From NCBI GenBank assembly GCA_900554905.1, contig USJB01000008.1, forward strand, positions 1 to 14,532: a stretch of DNA of 14,532 nucleotides, read 5' to 3'. Position numbers and translations under genes: made by a program. The notes under the pieces were generated by a model. That model searched no databases, was not told the origin of the DNA, and saw only the letters and a program-made list of their open reading frames with translations. Every line of letters begins with the position of its first letter. Position 1 is the stretch's first letter. Below, in pieces: positions 1 to 6,685 of the stretch. The stretch comes from an uncultured Collinsella sp. GTDB lineage: Bacteria; Actinomycetota; Coriobacteriia; Coriobacteriales; Coriobacteriaceae.

Positions 1-97
1 CCCCGGGGTAGGCAAAGCTCAGGCTCCGCACCTCAATCGCCGGCATATCCGGGCCGCACGCCGCGCCCGACACCGGGCCCCTATCCAACCGAGCCAT
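1..97 (-). CDS. ECF transporter ATPase subunit, N-terminal fragment (cut by window edge)
   Basis: Only the first 32 codons are present, reading from ATG at 97 down to base 1. The visible protein ends in IEVRSLSFAYPG, the first beta-strand and aromatic A-loop region typical of ABC ATPases of the EcfA/CbiO type; the Walker A motif would lie just beyond the edge. The ATG overlaps the stop of the upstream ecfT-like gene by one base (TGATG), which implies translational coupling, and an AGAGG lies about 10 bases upstream inside that gene. An internal ATG at 46, giving MPAIEVRSL, is a possible alternative start but has a poorer ribosome binding site. The ATPase would power uptake of a vitamin or metal together with the neighbouring EcfT. 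The family assignment rests on a short fragment plus context. Confidence 0.7.
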   Translation of the reverse strand, partial: MARLDRGPVSGAACGPDMPAIEVRSLSFAYPG

Positions 98-1008
98 CAG
101 CCGAACCTCTTCTCATCGATCGCATGCAACACGCAGGGCAGCACCATCCAGGCAGCGTACACGGCATAGCCCAGCCACGGCGCGGGCACCGAAAGCTGCG
201 GGTAAAACGAATACTGCGTTGTCGCGGTCCATGCCACTGCCATCGCGGCGGCACCAAACAGCGCGAGCTCGACCAGCGCGGCAACGTCGCTGCGTCTCAG
301 TCGATACCGCGCGTACGTCGTACGGCGCGTCGCGGCGCCCCACCCGCGCGAGCGCATGGCATCCGCGCGCTCAAGTGAATCTTCCATGCCCCAGCCCATC
401 AGCACGCTCGACGCCCGCAGGCGCGATCGCACGGGATCGGTGGGCGCACGCCCCGGCACATCAATCGCATCCTGCACCGCTAGCACCGTGCGGCCGCGGC
501 GCAAAAACTGCGGGATAAGCCGCATGCACATCGAGATCATGAGCGCAATCACCGGTGTGGCATTGCCCAGCAGCGCGAGCACCTTGTCGTATTCGAGCAT
601 CGACGCCGCGGCCTCAAACCACAGCACGCTCGCCACAAACAGCCCACCCATGCACAAGCCGTATACCATGCTCTCCAGATACACCGCACGCATGCCAATA
701 CGGAACAGCTCCGTCGAGCCCGAGGCGCTAAACAGCGGATTGACCAGCGCGATAATCAAAATCACCGGCAACTGCCAGCGGAGTGCGCCCAGCGTGCGGG
801 CAGCCCCACGCGTCGCAAATCCATACGCCAGCCCGCCCGCAAGTGACAGCGCAATCAGCACCGGCTGCATCGAGAACATGGTGAGCCCCAGCGTCAGCAC
901 TATATAAAGTGCCGGCACAGCCGGATGCGACATCGAGAACGCCGCGACGGGCTCGCCGCCAAACTCCTCTTGTATGTTGTCCACGGGCACCCCCGTCCCC
1001 TCGCTCAA
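97..1008 (-). CDS. ecfT: Energy-coupling factor transporter transmembrane protein EcfT
   Basis: A 303-residue integral membrane protein of the CbiQ/EcfT family. It couples ATP hydrolysis by the EcfA ATPases to a substrate-binding S component. Hydrophobic segments lie around residues 29-65, 78-92, 117-135, 150-165 and 242-262, with another near 276-297. The cytoplasmic coupling motif ADAMRSRGWG at 215-224 is the hallmark Ala-Arg-Gly motif of EcfT, preceded by MRLIPQFLRR at 162-171. The start is TTG at 1008, chosen because GGAG sits 7 bases upstream; GTG and ATG codons further in are alternatives. It is the first gene of a leftward operon whose next gene is an ATPase with a one-base overlap. 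No S component is visible, so the substrate cannot be named. Confidence 0.88.
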   Translation of the reverse strand: MSEGTGVPVDNIQEEFGGEPVAAFSMSHPAVPALYIVLTLGLTMFSMQPVLIALSLAGGLAYGFATRGAARTLGALRWQLPVILIIALVNPLFSASGSTELFRIGMRAVYLESMVYGLCMGGLFVASVLWFEAAASMLEYDKVLALLGNATPVIALMISMCMRLIPQFLRRGRTVLAVQDAIDVPGRAPTDPVRSRLRASSVLMGWGMEDSLERADAMRSRGWGAATRRTTYARYRLRRSDVAALVELALFGAAAMAVAWTATTQYSFYPQLSVPAPWLGYAVYAAWMVLPCVLHAIDEKRFG

Positions 1009-1173
1009 ACGTCAGCTCCGCAGCACCGCCAACGCCGCACGCAAGCAGCGCAAACGCCACGCCGGCGGCGCAAGCCTCAACCGCCGCAAACCAATCGCTA
1101 CGCGCTCAACATATGCCTGCGGTATCATATTGCGCCGTGTATCGTTTCCAAACACACGTCTCTATAACGTAAC

Positions 1174-1178
1174 AGGAG
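1174..1178 (+). promoter_or_regulatory. Ribosome binding site that fixes the glmU start
   Basis: AGGAG lies 5 bases before ATG 1184. The open frame extends upstream to an ATG at 974, but the protein family begins at 1184 (MDATAIILAAG), so this site settles the start. The 1009-1173 interval between divergent ecfT and glmU must hold both promoters. A TATCAT (1123-1128) and a TATAAC (1163-1168) are possible -10 boxes, but neither has a convincing -35. Confidence 0.8.
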
Positions 1179-1183
1179 ATCAC

Positions 1184-2596
1184 ATGGACGCAACCGCAAT
1201 TATCCTCGCTGCCGGCGAGGGCACCCGCATGAAGTCGAACCACTGCAAGGTTTCGCACAAGATCCTGGGCAAGCCCATGGTCCAGTGGATCGTCGACGCC
1301 ACCATCAAGGCCGGCTGCAGCCGCGTCGTGGTCGTCATCGGCAGCCACGCCGACGAGATGCGCGCCCTCATCGACGGCGCCTACGCCAGCAGCGCCACCA
1401 AGGTCGAGTGCGTCGAGCAGACCGAGCGCCTGGGCACCGGCCACGCCGTGAAGGTCGCGCTCGAGGCCTGCGGCATCACCGAGGGCCCCGTCGTGGTGCT
1501 CAACGGCGACCTGCCGCTCATCACCGCCGACACCGTCGCCAAGTTCGCGCAAACCGTCGCCACCGGCGAGCTCGCCTGCACCGTCATGACCATGACCCCG
1601 CCCGACCCCTTCGGCTACGGACGTATCAAGCTGGGTGCCGACGGCCAGATCGAGCGCATCATCGAGCAGAAGGACTGCACGCCCGAGCAGGCCGCCACGC
1701 TGCTGGAGTGCAACGCCGGCTGCTACGCCTTCGACGGCGCGCAGCTCGCCGCACACATCAACGAGATCGGCAACGACAACGCGCAGTCCGAGTACTATAT
1801 GCCCGACATGCTCGAGATCCTCAAAGGCCACGGCCAGGCAGTCTCCATCTTCCACTGCGACGACTACCGCGACGGCTTGGGCGTCAACAGCCGCATCCAG
1901 CTCGCGCAGCTCACCGCCATTGCGCGCGACCGCATCAACGAGCACTGGATGGCCGAGGGCGTTACCTTCATCGACCCCACGCAGGCCTGGATCGGCCCCG
2001 ACGCCACCATCGGCCGCGACACCGTCGTGTGGCCGCAGACGCACCTAATCGGCCACGTCACCGTGGGCGAGGAGTGCCAGCTCGGCCCCAACAGCCGCCT
2101 CACCGACACCACCGTCGGCAGCGGCTGCACCATCGATGAGACCATCGCCATCGAGGCCGTCATCGAGAACGGCGTCGACTGCGGCCCGCGCGCCTACCTG
2201 CGCCCGGGTACCCATATGCTCGACGGTTCCAAGGCCGGCACGCACGTGGAGATCAAGAAGTCCACGATCGGCGAGGGTTCCAAGGTGCCCCACCTGTCCT
2301 ACATCGGCGACACCACCATGGGCTCCGGCGTCAACGTAGGCGCGGGCTCCATCACCTGCAACTACGACGGCGTCCACAAGCACAAGACCGTTATCGGCAA
2401 GGATGCCTTCATCGGCTCCGACACCATGATGGTCGCGCCCGCCCAAATTGGCGACGGCGCGCTCGTGGCCGCCGGCTCCGTCATCACCGAGCCGGTCCCG
2501 GCAGACGCGCTCGGACTGGGCCGCGCCCGTCAGGTAAATATTGAGGGCTGGGCCGCCGATTATCGCCGCCGTCTGCACGAGGACGACGAGGTATAA
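1184..2596 (+). CDS. glmU: Bifunctional UDP-GlcNAc pyrophosphorylase / glucosamine-1-phosphate N-acetyltransferase GlmU
   Basis: A 470-residue protein, the normal GlmU length. The C-terminal domain acetylates glucosamine-1-phosphate and the N-terminal domain then makes UDP-GlcNAc, the precursor of peptidoglycan and wall polymers; it acts in the cytoplasm. The nucleotidyltransferase domain shows LAAGEGTRM (8-16), catalytic Lys22, the QTERLGTGHA uridine loop (79-88) and NGDLPL (107-112). The left-handed beta-helix acetyltransferase domain shows RPGT, the KKSTIGEGS stretch, catalytic His370 in VPHLSYIGD, and the NYDG loop. One oddity is that the normally conserved P-K-V-L-H around the catalytic lysine reads C-K-V-S-H here. 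It is followed by a terminator, so it is probably transcribed on its own. Confidence 0.97.
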   Translation: MDATAIILAAGEGTRMKSNHCKVSHKILGKPMVQWIVDATIKAGCSRVVVVIGSHADEMRALIDGAYASSATKVECVEQTERLGTGHAVKVALEACGITEGPVVVLNGDLPLITADTVAKFAQTVATGELACTVMTMTPPDPFGYGRIKLGADGQIERIIEQKDCTPEQAATLLECNAGCYAFDGAQLAAHINEIGNDNAQSEYYMPDMLEILKGHGQAVSIFHCDDYRDGLGVNSRIQLAQLTAIARDRINEHWMAEGVTFIDPTQAWIGPDATIGRDTVVWPQTHLIGHVTVGEECQLGPNSRLTDTTVGSGCTIDETIAIEAVIENGVDCGPRAYLRPGTHMLDGSKAGTHVEIKKSTIGEGSKVPHLSYIGDTTMGSGVNVGAGSITCNYDGVHKHKTVIGKDAFIGSDTMMVAPAQIGDGALVAAGSVITEPVPADALGLGRARQVNIEGWAADYRRRLHEDDEV

Positions 2597-2613
2597 CGTT
2601 TTACCAAGCATCT

Positions 2614-2647
2614 AAGGAGCTGTTCCCGTGGGGGGCGGCTCCTTTTT
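2614..2647 (+). terminator. Intrinsic terminator after glmU
   Basis: AAGGAGC (2614-2620) pairs with GCTCCTT (2638-2644), and inner CCC/GGG pairing is possible. A T tract runs 2643-2647. It begins 18 bases after the glmU stop and separates glmU from prs. Confidence 0.8.
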
Positions 2648-2788
2648 CTATCGTGACCTGCGCAACCGGATGAGTGGTCGGTTCGTGTCCGTTGACGGTA
2701 AAGACGTTATCAGGACTCGATAAACCCCGTCGCGCGGTTACAATGCAAAAAGGCATCTATATGGCATTCGATATAAAGGAGAAGGGTA

Positions 2789-3775
2789 ATGCCGATTAAT
2801 GATCCCGAGAAGTCGGAGAATATGCGCAAGTCCATCCGCGTGTATTCCGGTTCCTCCAACCGTCCCCTCGCTCAGAAGATTGCTGAGTACCTTGGGGTCG
2901 AGCTTTCGGGCCTTACGCTAAAGCAGTTCGCCAATGGTGAGATTTACGCCCGCTACGACGAGACCGTCCGCGGCGCCGACGTCTTCCTGATTCAGTCCGT
3001 GGCCGGCGGCAACGTCAACGACATGCTCATGGAGCTGCTCATCGCCACCGACGCTGCCAAGCGCGCATCCGCCCGCTCCATCACTGCCGTTATCACCCAC
3101 TACGGCTATGCCCGCCAGGACCGCAAGGCCGGCCCGCGTGAGCCCATCACCGCCCGCCTCGTCGCCAACCTGCTCGAGCGCGCCGGCGTCAACCGCATCA
3201 TCACCCTCGACCTGCACCAGGGCCAGATCCAGGGCTTCTTTGATATCCCGGTTAACCACCTGTCCGCGCTGCCGCTGTTTGGCCAGTACTACAACGACAT
3301 GCACTTCGACACCGACAACCTGGTTGTCGTCTCCCCCGACGTGGGTCGTGCCAAGGCCGCCAAGAAGCTGTCCGACATGCTCGGCTGCGACCTGGCCATC
3401 GCCCACAAGGGCCGTCCGCGCCACAACGCCGCCGAGGTCATGGGCATCATCGGTGACATCAAGGGCAAGACCTGCATCATCAACGACGACATGATCGACA
3501 CCGCTGGCACCCTGTGCGCCAACGTCAAGGAGCTCAAGGCTATGGGCGCTGGCGACATCTACGTCTGCGCCACCCACGGCATCTTCTCCGGTCCGGCCAT
3601 CGAGCGTCTGAACGACGCCCCGATCGTCGAGTGCCTCGTCACCGACGCCATTCCCGTCGAGGTCGGCGGCAAGATCAAGACCATCTCGGTCGCCGAGGAG
3701 TTCGCTCAGGCCATCTCCGCCGTTTACCACGAGGAGCCCGTCTCCACGCTCGTCGGCGGCGACTTCGCACTGTAG
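2789..3775 (+). CDS. prs: Ribose-phosphate pyrophosphokinase (PRPP synthetase)
   Basis: A 328-residue cytoplasmic enzyme that makes 5-phosphoribosyl-1-pyrophosphate from ribose-5-phosphate and ATP, feeding purine, pyrimidine, NAD, histidine and tryptophan synthesis. Visible signatures are FANGEIYARYDETVRG near the N-terminus, DLHQGQIQGFF at 141-151 (the PRPP synthase signature), RHNAAEV, and the PRPP-binding loop DDMIDTAGT at 233-241. I chose ATG 2789 because AAAGGAG lies 7 bases upstream. ATG 2822 (MRKSIRVYSG) would give a protein nearer the usual length and also has a GGAG close by, so the first 11 residues are uncertain. A strong terminator follows. The normal genomic partner pth lies about 1.9 kb downstream, beyond an inserted accessory segment. 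Confidence 0.96.
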   Translation: MPINDPEKSENMRKSIRVYSGSSNRPLAQKIAEYLGVELSGLTLKQFANGEIYARYDETVRGADVFLIQSVAGGNVNDMLMELLIATDAAKRASARSITAVITHYGYARQDRKAGPREPITARLVANLLERAGVNRIITLDLHQGQIQGFFDIPVNHLSALPLFGQYYNDMHFDTDNLVVVSPDVGRAKAAKKLSDMLGCDLAIAHKGRPRHNAAEVMGIIGDIKGKTCIINDDMIDTAGTLCANVKELKAMGAGDIYVCATHGIFSGPAIERLNDAPIVECLVTDAIPVEVGGKIKTISVAEEFAQAISAVYHEEPVSTLVGGDFAL

Positions 3776-3803
3776 CCTGCCGCGCATCATCTTTGATGCT
3801 TTT

Positions 3804-3835
3804 AAAGGGTCGGAAGCGAGCTTCCGACCCTTTTT
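3804..3835 (+). terminator. Strong intrinsic terminator after prs
   Basis: A perfect 13-bp stem pairs 3804-3816 with 3821-3833 (AAAGGGTCGGAAG / CTTCCGACCCTTT) with a CGAG tetraloop, and a T tract runs 3831-3835. It is the strongest simple terminator in the window and insulates prs from the accessory segment that begins 20 bases later. Confidence 0.93.
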
Positions 3836-3856
3836 CTATCCCTCGCCAACCTTCCC

Positions 3857-4057
3857 TGAACAATTAGTTCAGATACGTATTTTTTAAAGCTCCAAAGGAC
3901 CGTTCGGAGCCTTCTGAGCTCCCCAGCGGATGCCATGCCGTCCAAATCTCATCGTTCTCGAGTACAACCGCTGCATATTTACCCTCAAATCGCCCTCAAG
4001 GGCCTTAGACACGCCTCGAACGCCCGCCGCCTTATACGTATCTGAATTAACCGTCCA
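3857..4057. repeat. Element A: ~200-bp sequence bounded by inverted repeats (MITE-like)
   Basis: The left end (3857-3882) and the right end (4031-4057, reverse strand) are imperfect inverted copies of one ~27-bp unit. They share TTCAGATACGTAT exactly and have related flanks (TGAACAATTAG on the left, TGGACGGTTAA on the right). The same unit bounds element B at 5382-5585. The interior has no convincing gene; a 68-codon reverse frame (4090-3884) runs through the right repeat and looks like chance. The size and paired ends suggest a non-autonomous mobile element or a family-specific intergenic repeat. No target-site duplication was found by eye, and the interior is not obviously homologous to that of element B beyond a shared AAAGCTCCAAA. 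Confidence 0.65.
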
Positions 4058-4220
4058 GTAGCTATCGTCAACCTTCGCGGCAGAGCTCAATTTCCTGCAA
4101 TCCCCTCAACCGATTCCACCGATTTCATAACACCCAGCCGTTCATGGCGCGCAGCGCCCCGCTGAGCGAAAAGAACGGTATGGGGGTCGCATTCTGCCGC
4201 CAACTTAGTACGTTATAGCT
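4058..4220. other. Intergenic stretch upstream of the broken gene; no gene seen
   Basis: No credible coding frame or RNA gene was found. CCGTTC (4139-4144) and GAACGG (4173-4178) form a widely spaced inverted repeat around a small GGCGC/GCGCC hairpin. TTATAG (4213-4218) is AT-rich and could be part of a promoter, but it lies almost on the ATG at 4221. No Shine-Dalgarno sequence is visible before that ATG. Confidence 0.4.
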
Positions 4221-5348
4221 ATGACGACCGTGATTTCACATTTCTCCGCCCTCCGCGCAATTCGTCGCGCACGACGGGCGTACTCTGCCCTACCCTGGGA
4301 CTCCGTTGATAGTGGACAGCAAGCACAGGCCTTGGCTAGCTGCATTCCCAATAATGACGCGATAGACTTTGGCGCACTTTCGATACTCGATGCCTGGAAT
4401 GAAGATGATTCCGAACTACTCGATCTTCTCGTTTCAGACGAAGACAACAGACGCCCCGACAAGCGGCTTCTTCAGCATATTCTCACCGCTCCGCTTCCTG
4501 AAGGTGCAATTATGCACGTCGAGGCCGACATCTACGCAACGTCTCCTGCCGTGACAGCCATGCTTTGTTCCAAAAATGAATCAGTCGCCAAAACCTTGAT
4601 GCTTCTCATGGAACTGCTCGGAACCTACTCCCTTCCTCCCGGGGCAACATACCCCATTGCCCATGACGACATCTGGCCCAAGGGCGATGGCTGCGCAGCG
4701 ACGGGCGATCTTGATTGCTTGGGCAACCAGTCGGTGGTCGAGCAATAGAACGAAACCCGCTATGAACAGGCACACTACAAATGCGAGCCCGCCACAACTA
4801 TCGAAGAGCTTGAGGCGGTTGCACGCTTCGCCAAAAGTAGCTCATACACATCGTTTCGCACGGCAGTCAAACTTGCCCGACCCGGATCTGCATCCCCAGC
4901 CGAATCCCTAATGTTTGCCGTTCTCGGAGTGCCCATGCGCTTTGGAGGATTCGGATGTTGCAGTCTGCCCATGGGAGGCCTGCTACTCAACTATCGAATC
5001 GACTTCGACACTCTTGCGGTCAACATGTCCTCGGGCATCCCCTATGCCATCTGCGACCTATATTGCCCGGCAGCCGGAGTCGACAACGAATACAACGGAA
5101 TTGGGCATGAGCTTCAAAACGCTCGCATCCACGATGGCAATCGAAATAATGGCCTCAAGGCAATGGGCATCCACGTCCTGGTTATCAATCGCGACCAAAT
5201 GAAAGACCTTGTTGCACTCGAAGCCTTCGCCCAAACGATGCATCGACTCGCGGGAGTCCGATTCCGATACCGTATCAAGGGCTATCGCAAGCGTCAGGCC
5301 GCTTGGCTCAACGCTCTGCGGGCCGGAATCGGCCTTGCGCCGGTCTAA
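4221..5348 (+). pseudogene. Broken gene for a Vsr/DUF559-like uncharacterised protein (one in-frame TAG)
   Basis: The frame reads 175 codons from ATG 4221 to TAG at 4746-4748, then continues open in the same frame from 4749 to TAA at 5346-5348. The two halves together give about 374 residues interrupted by one stop. The N-terminal half (ISHFSALRAI, then HVEADIYATSP and LMELLGTYSL) resembles the N-terminal part of uncharacterised Coriobacteriia proteins sometimes compared with AbiEi-type regulators. The C-terminal half (SPAESLMFAVLG, GGFGCC, LLLNYRIDFD, ICDLYCP, EYNGIGH, DGNRNNGLKAMGIHVLVINRDQ) has the pattern of a Vsr/DUF559 endonuclease-like fold. Candidate acidic residues are Asp codon 279 and Glu codon 290, with His codon 296; the usual lysine position reads Asn. 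It is less GC-rich than its neighbours and flanked by elements A and B, which suggests horizontal origin. The family link is from pattern memory. A restart at ATG 4911 could still make the C-terminal 145 residues. Confidence 0.65.
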
Positions 5349-5381
5349 ACGGCGAATCACCCGCGCGCCGCCGAACAGGAC

Positions 5382-5585
5382 TGGACAGTTAGTTTAAATA
5401 CGTATAAATGGACACATTGAATTAGGCTGTTTTGCAGCTATCTCTATACCATTCGCCCTATTTGAAGGCAGGGTAGACTTCAAAACAGCGTCATATGGAC
5501 TAACTAAAGCTCCAAAACAACGTATCGGCATTGAATTGAGCACTTCGAGTCCTCAGAACTTATACGTATCTGAACTAACTGTCCA
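5382..5585. repeat. Element B: ~200-bp sequence bounded by inverted repeats (MITE-like)
   Basis: The left end (5382-5408) and the right end (5559-5585, reverse strand) are inverted copies of the unit that also bounds element A. The right end shows the core TTAGTTCAGATACGTATAAG on the minus strand, and the left end differs mainly by TAA for CAG before ATACGTAT. The interior holds a second inverted pair, GCTGTTTTG (5426-5434) and CAAAACAGC (5481-5489), and a direct repeat CATTGAATT (5415-5423 and 5529-5537). No open frame of note lies inside. The element starts 33 bases after the broken gene, so that gene sits between facing copies of the repeat. After 5585 the sequence to pth holds only a likely promoter and leader. 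Confidence 0.7.
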
Positions 5586-5640
5586 CCTCTGATTTCGACG
5601 GCCGTCCAAACGCCCCTAAACGCCCTCAATTACCCTCCAT

Positions 5641-5669
5641 TTGACAGCGGCAACAGGGTCGCTCACCAT
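5641..5669 (+). promoter_or_regulatory. Possible pth promoter
   Basis: A perfect TTGACA (5641-5646) is followed after 17 bases by CACCAT (5664-5669), a weak -10. It lies about 30-60 bases before the pth ATG and just outside element B, which would keep pth expressed independently of prs after the insertion. The weak -10 keeps confidence moderate. Confidence 0.45.
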
Positions 5670-5699
5670 AGCAGGCGACAAATCAACGAAAGGATAAAC

Positions 5700-6329
5700 A
5701 TGGCAGCTGCACAGCCGCTTAAGATTCGCATGGTCGCCGGGCTTGGCAACCCGGGCGAGGAATATGCCGAGACCCGCCACAACGCCGGCTTTAAGGCAAT
5801 CGACGAGCTGGCCCGTCAGGCCGGCGTCACGTACTGGAAAAACCAGGCCGGCGCCGAGGTCGCGCTCATCAACATCAACGATCCCGAGGAAGAAGGCGGC
5901 AAGCGCCAGATTGTACTGGTCAAGCCGCAGTCGTATATGAATACCTCGGGTGGCCCCATCTCCAAGCTCTGCCGCGAGTACAAGATCAAGGCCGAGGAGC
6001 TGCTCGTGATCCATGATGAGCTCGACATTCCCGCCGGCGACGTACGCGTCAAGGTAGGCGGTGGCCACGCCGGCCACAACGGCCTGCGCTCCATCATCGA
6101 CAAGATGGGCAGCCGCGACTTCAGCCGCATCCGCACCGGCATCGGCAACCCTCCCGGCAAGATGGCCGTCGCCGACTACGTTCTTAAGCAGCTGCGCGCC
6201 CGCGAGGCCGAGGACTTCCAGGACACCTGCGCCCGCGCGGCCGACGCCGCCGGCCTGGCGATCGTGCACGGCGTGGTCTATGCCCGCGACCATGTCAACG
6301 GCGCCGCCTCCGCCAACGGCAAGCACTAA
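5700..6329 (+). CDS. pth: Peptidyl-tRNA hydrolase
   Basis: A 209-residue cytoplasmic enzyme that frees tRNA from peptidyl-tRNAs dropped by stalled ribosomes. The family signature GLGNPGEEYAETRHNAGF spans residues 14-31, with catalytic His27 and substrate-contact Asn17. SYMNTSG carries Asn81, HDELDIPAG carries Asp106 (the catalytic partner), and GGGHAGHNGLRSI and RIRTGIGNPPGK follow. The ATG at 5700 has GAAAGGA 5 bases upstream. Length is close to the bacterial norm, with a short extra N-terminus (MAAAQPLK). In many Gram-positive genomes pth follows prs directly or nearly so; here an accessory segment separates them. It is convergent with the small gene at 6488-6661. Confidence 0.96.
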   Translation: MAAAQPLKIRMVAGLGNPGEEYAETRHNAGFKAIDELARQAGVTYWKNQAGAEVALININDPEEEGGKRQIVLVKPQSYMNTSGGPISKLCREYKIKAEELLVIHDELDIPAGDVRVKVGGGHAGHNGLRSIIDKMGSRDFSRIRTGIGNPPGKMAVADYVLKQLRAREAEDFQDTCARAADAAGLAIVHGVVYARDHVNGAASANGKH

Positions 6330-6341
6330 AACCTACCATTT

Positions 6342-6477
6342 AGGGACAGGTTTATTTTGGCAGGTTTTTTCCTGCGGTTTTTTCGCATGTGCGAAAAGCG
6401 CCCCGCAACTGGCTCAATTCCAGTTGCGGGGCGCTTGCGTTTGCCCAGATAAAACAGACCAAAATAAACCTGTCCCT
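6342..6477. repeat. Nested palindromic element with perfect terminal inverted repeats and internal hairpins
   Basis: The outer arms are a perfect inverted repeat, with GGGACAGGTTTATTTTGG (6343-6360) matched by its complement at 6459-6476 and one more base pair outside. Inside are three further hairpins in series. The first is GCAGG/CCTGC with a T6 loop (6360-6375). The second is TTTTCGCA/TGCGAAAA (6380-6397). The third is a perfect 17-bp stem, 6396-6412 with 6420-6436, with a 7-base loop. Folded, this is a multi-armed structure. It fills 136 of the 158 bases between the convergent stops of pth and the small membrane gene. GGCAGGTT recurs directly just outside (6482-6489). The architecture resembles REP/MITE-type intergenic repeats; its family cannot be confirmed here. 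Confidence 0.8.
6360..6383 (+). terminator. Probable pth terminator inside the palindromic element
   Basis: GCAGG (6360-6364) pairs with CCTGC (6371-6375) and is followed by GG and a run of six T (6378-6383), a short rho-independent terminator for rightward transcription. In the other direction, the 17-bp stem at 6396-6436 is followed on the minus strand by TTTT and could end leftward transcription of the small membrane gene. Confidence 0.55.
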
Positions 6478-6487
6478 TTTTGGCAGG

Positions 6488-6661
6488 TTAGTCCCAGAAG
6501 CTGTCTTCCTCATCCTCGGACTTGGGTCCGCGGTCGACGTACATCTTATGGGTACGCTTCTCCATTACAAAGGCAAGAATCGCAAATAACAGGATGCCGC
6601 CGGCGAAAAGGATGGCAAAGCCGGTGCGGGTGCCAAACAAAAAGGAAAAAACTGCGTCCAT
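6488..6661 (-). CDS. Small single-pass membrane protein, 57 residues, function unknown
   Basis: An ATG at 6661 opens a 57-codon frame ending in TAA at 6488-6490. AGAAGG lies 6 bases upstream of the ATG, a good ribosome binding site. The protein begins MDAVFSFLFGTRTG and has one strongly hydrophobic helix, about residues 14-32 (FAILFAGGILLFAILAFVM). A basic stop-transfer stretch follows (EKRTHK, 34-39), then an acidic tail ending EEDSFWD, so a cytoplasmic C-terminus is expected. There is no signal-peptidase or lipobox motif. The gene is divergent from serS and shares its short upstream region; it is convergent with pth. I do not recognise a function. It may belong to one of the small Coriobacteriia-specific DUF families (DUF6724 comes to mind, unverified). 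The ribosome binding site and textbook topology argue that it is real. Confidence 0.78.
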   Translation of the reverse strand: MDAVFSFLFGTRTGFAILFAGGILLFAILAFVMEKRTHKMYVDRGPKSEDEEDSFWD

Positions 6662-6685
6662 TGGGTGCCTTCTTGCGTAGTTGAG

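Noticed and set aside
1106..2044. 312-codon reverse frame opposite glmU
   Set aside because: It is the antisense of a clear GlmU coding sequence. Its Gly/Val/Ala/Asp-rich composition is the usual shadow in high-GC genes. The same applies to the long reverse frames opposite prs, pth and serS.
2707..2723. TTATC / GATAA inverted repeat upstream of prs as an operator
   Set aside because: It has only five pairs with a seven-base spacer, within range of chance. No matching copy was seen elsewhere in the window.
3884..4090. 68-codon reverse-strand frame overlapping element A
   Set aside because: It runs through the right inverted repeat and most of the element interior, has no clear ribosome binding site, and the protein shows no family features. 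It is better explained as an accidental frame in the repeat.
3857..5585. CRISPR array from the four repeated units
   Set aside because: The copies alternate in orientation and are separated by about 150 bases or more, unlike regularly spaced direct repeats with short spacers.
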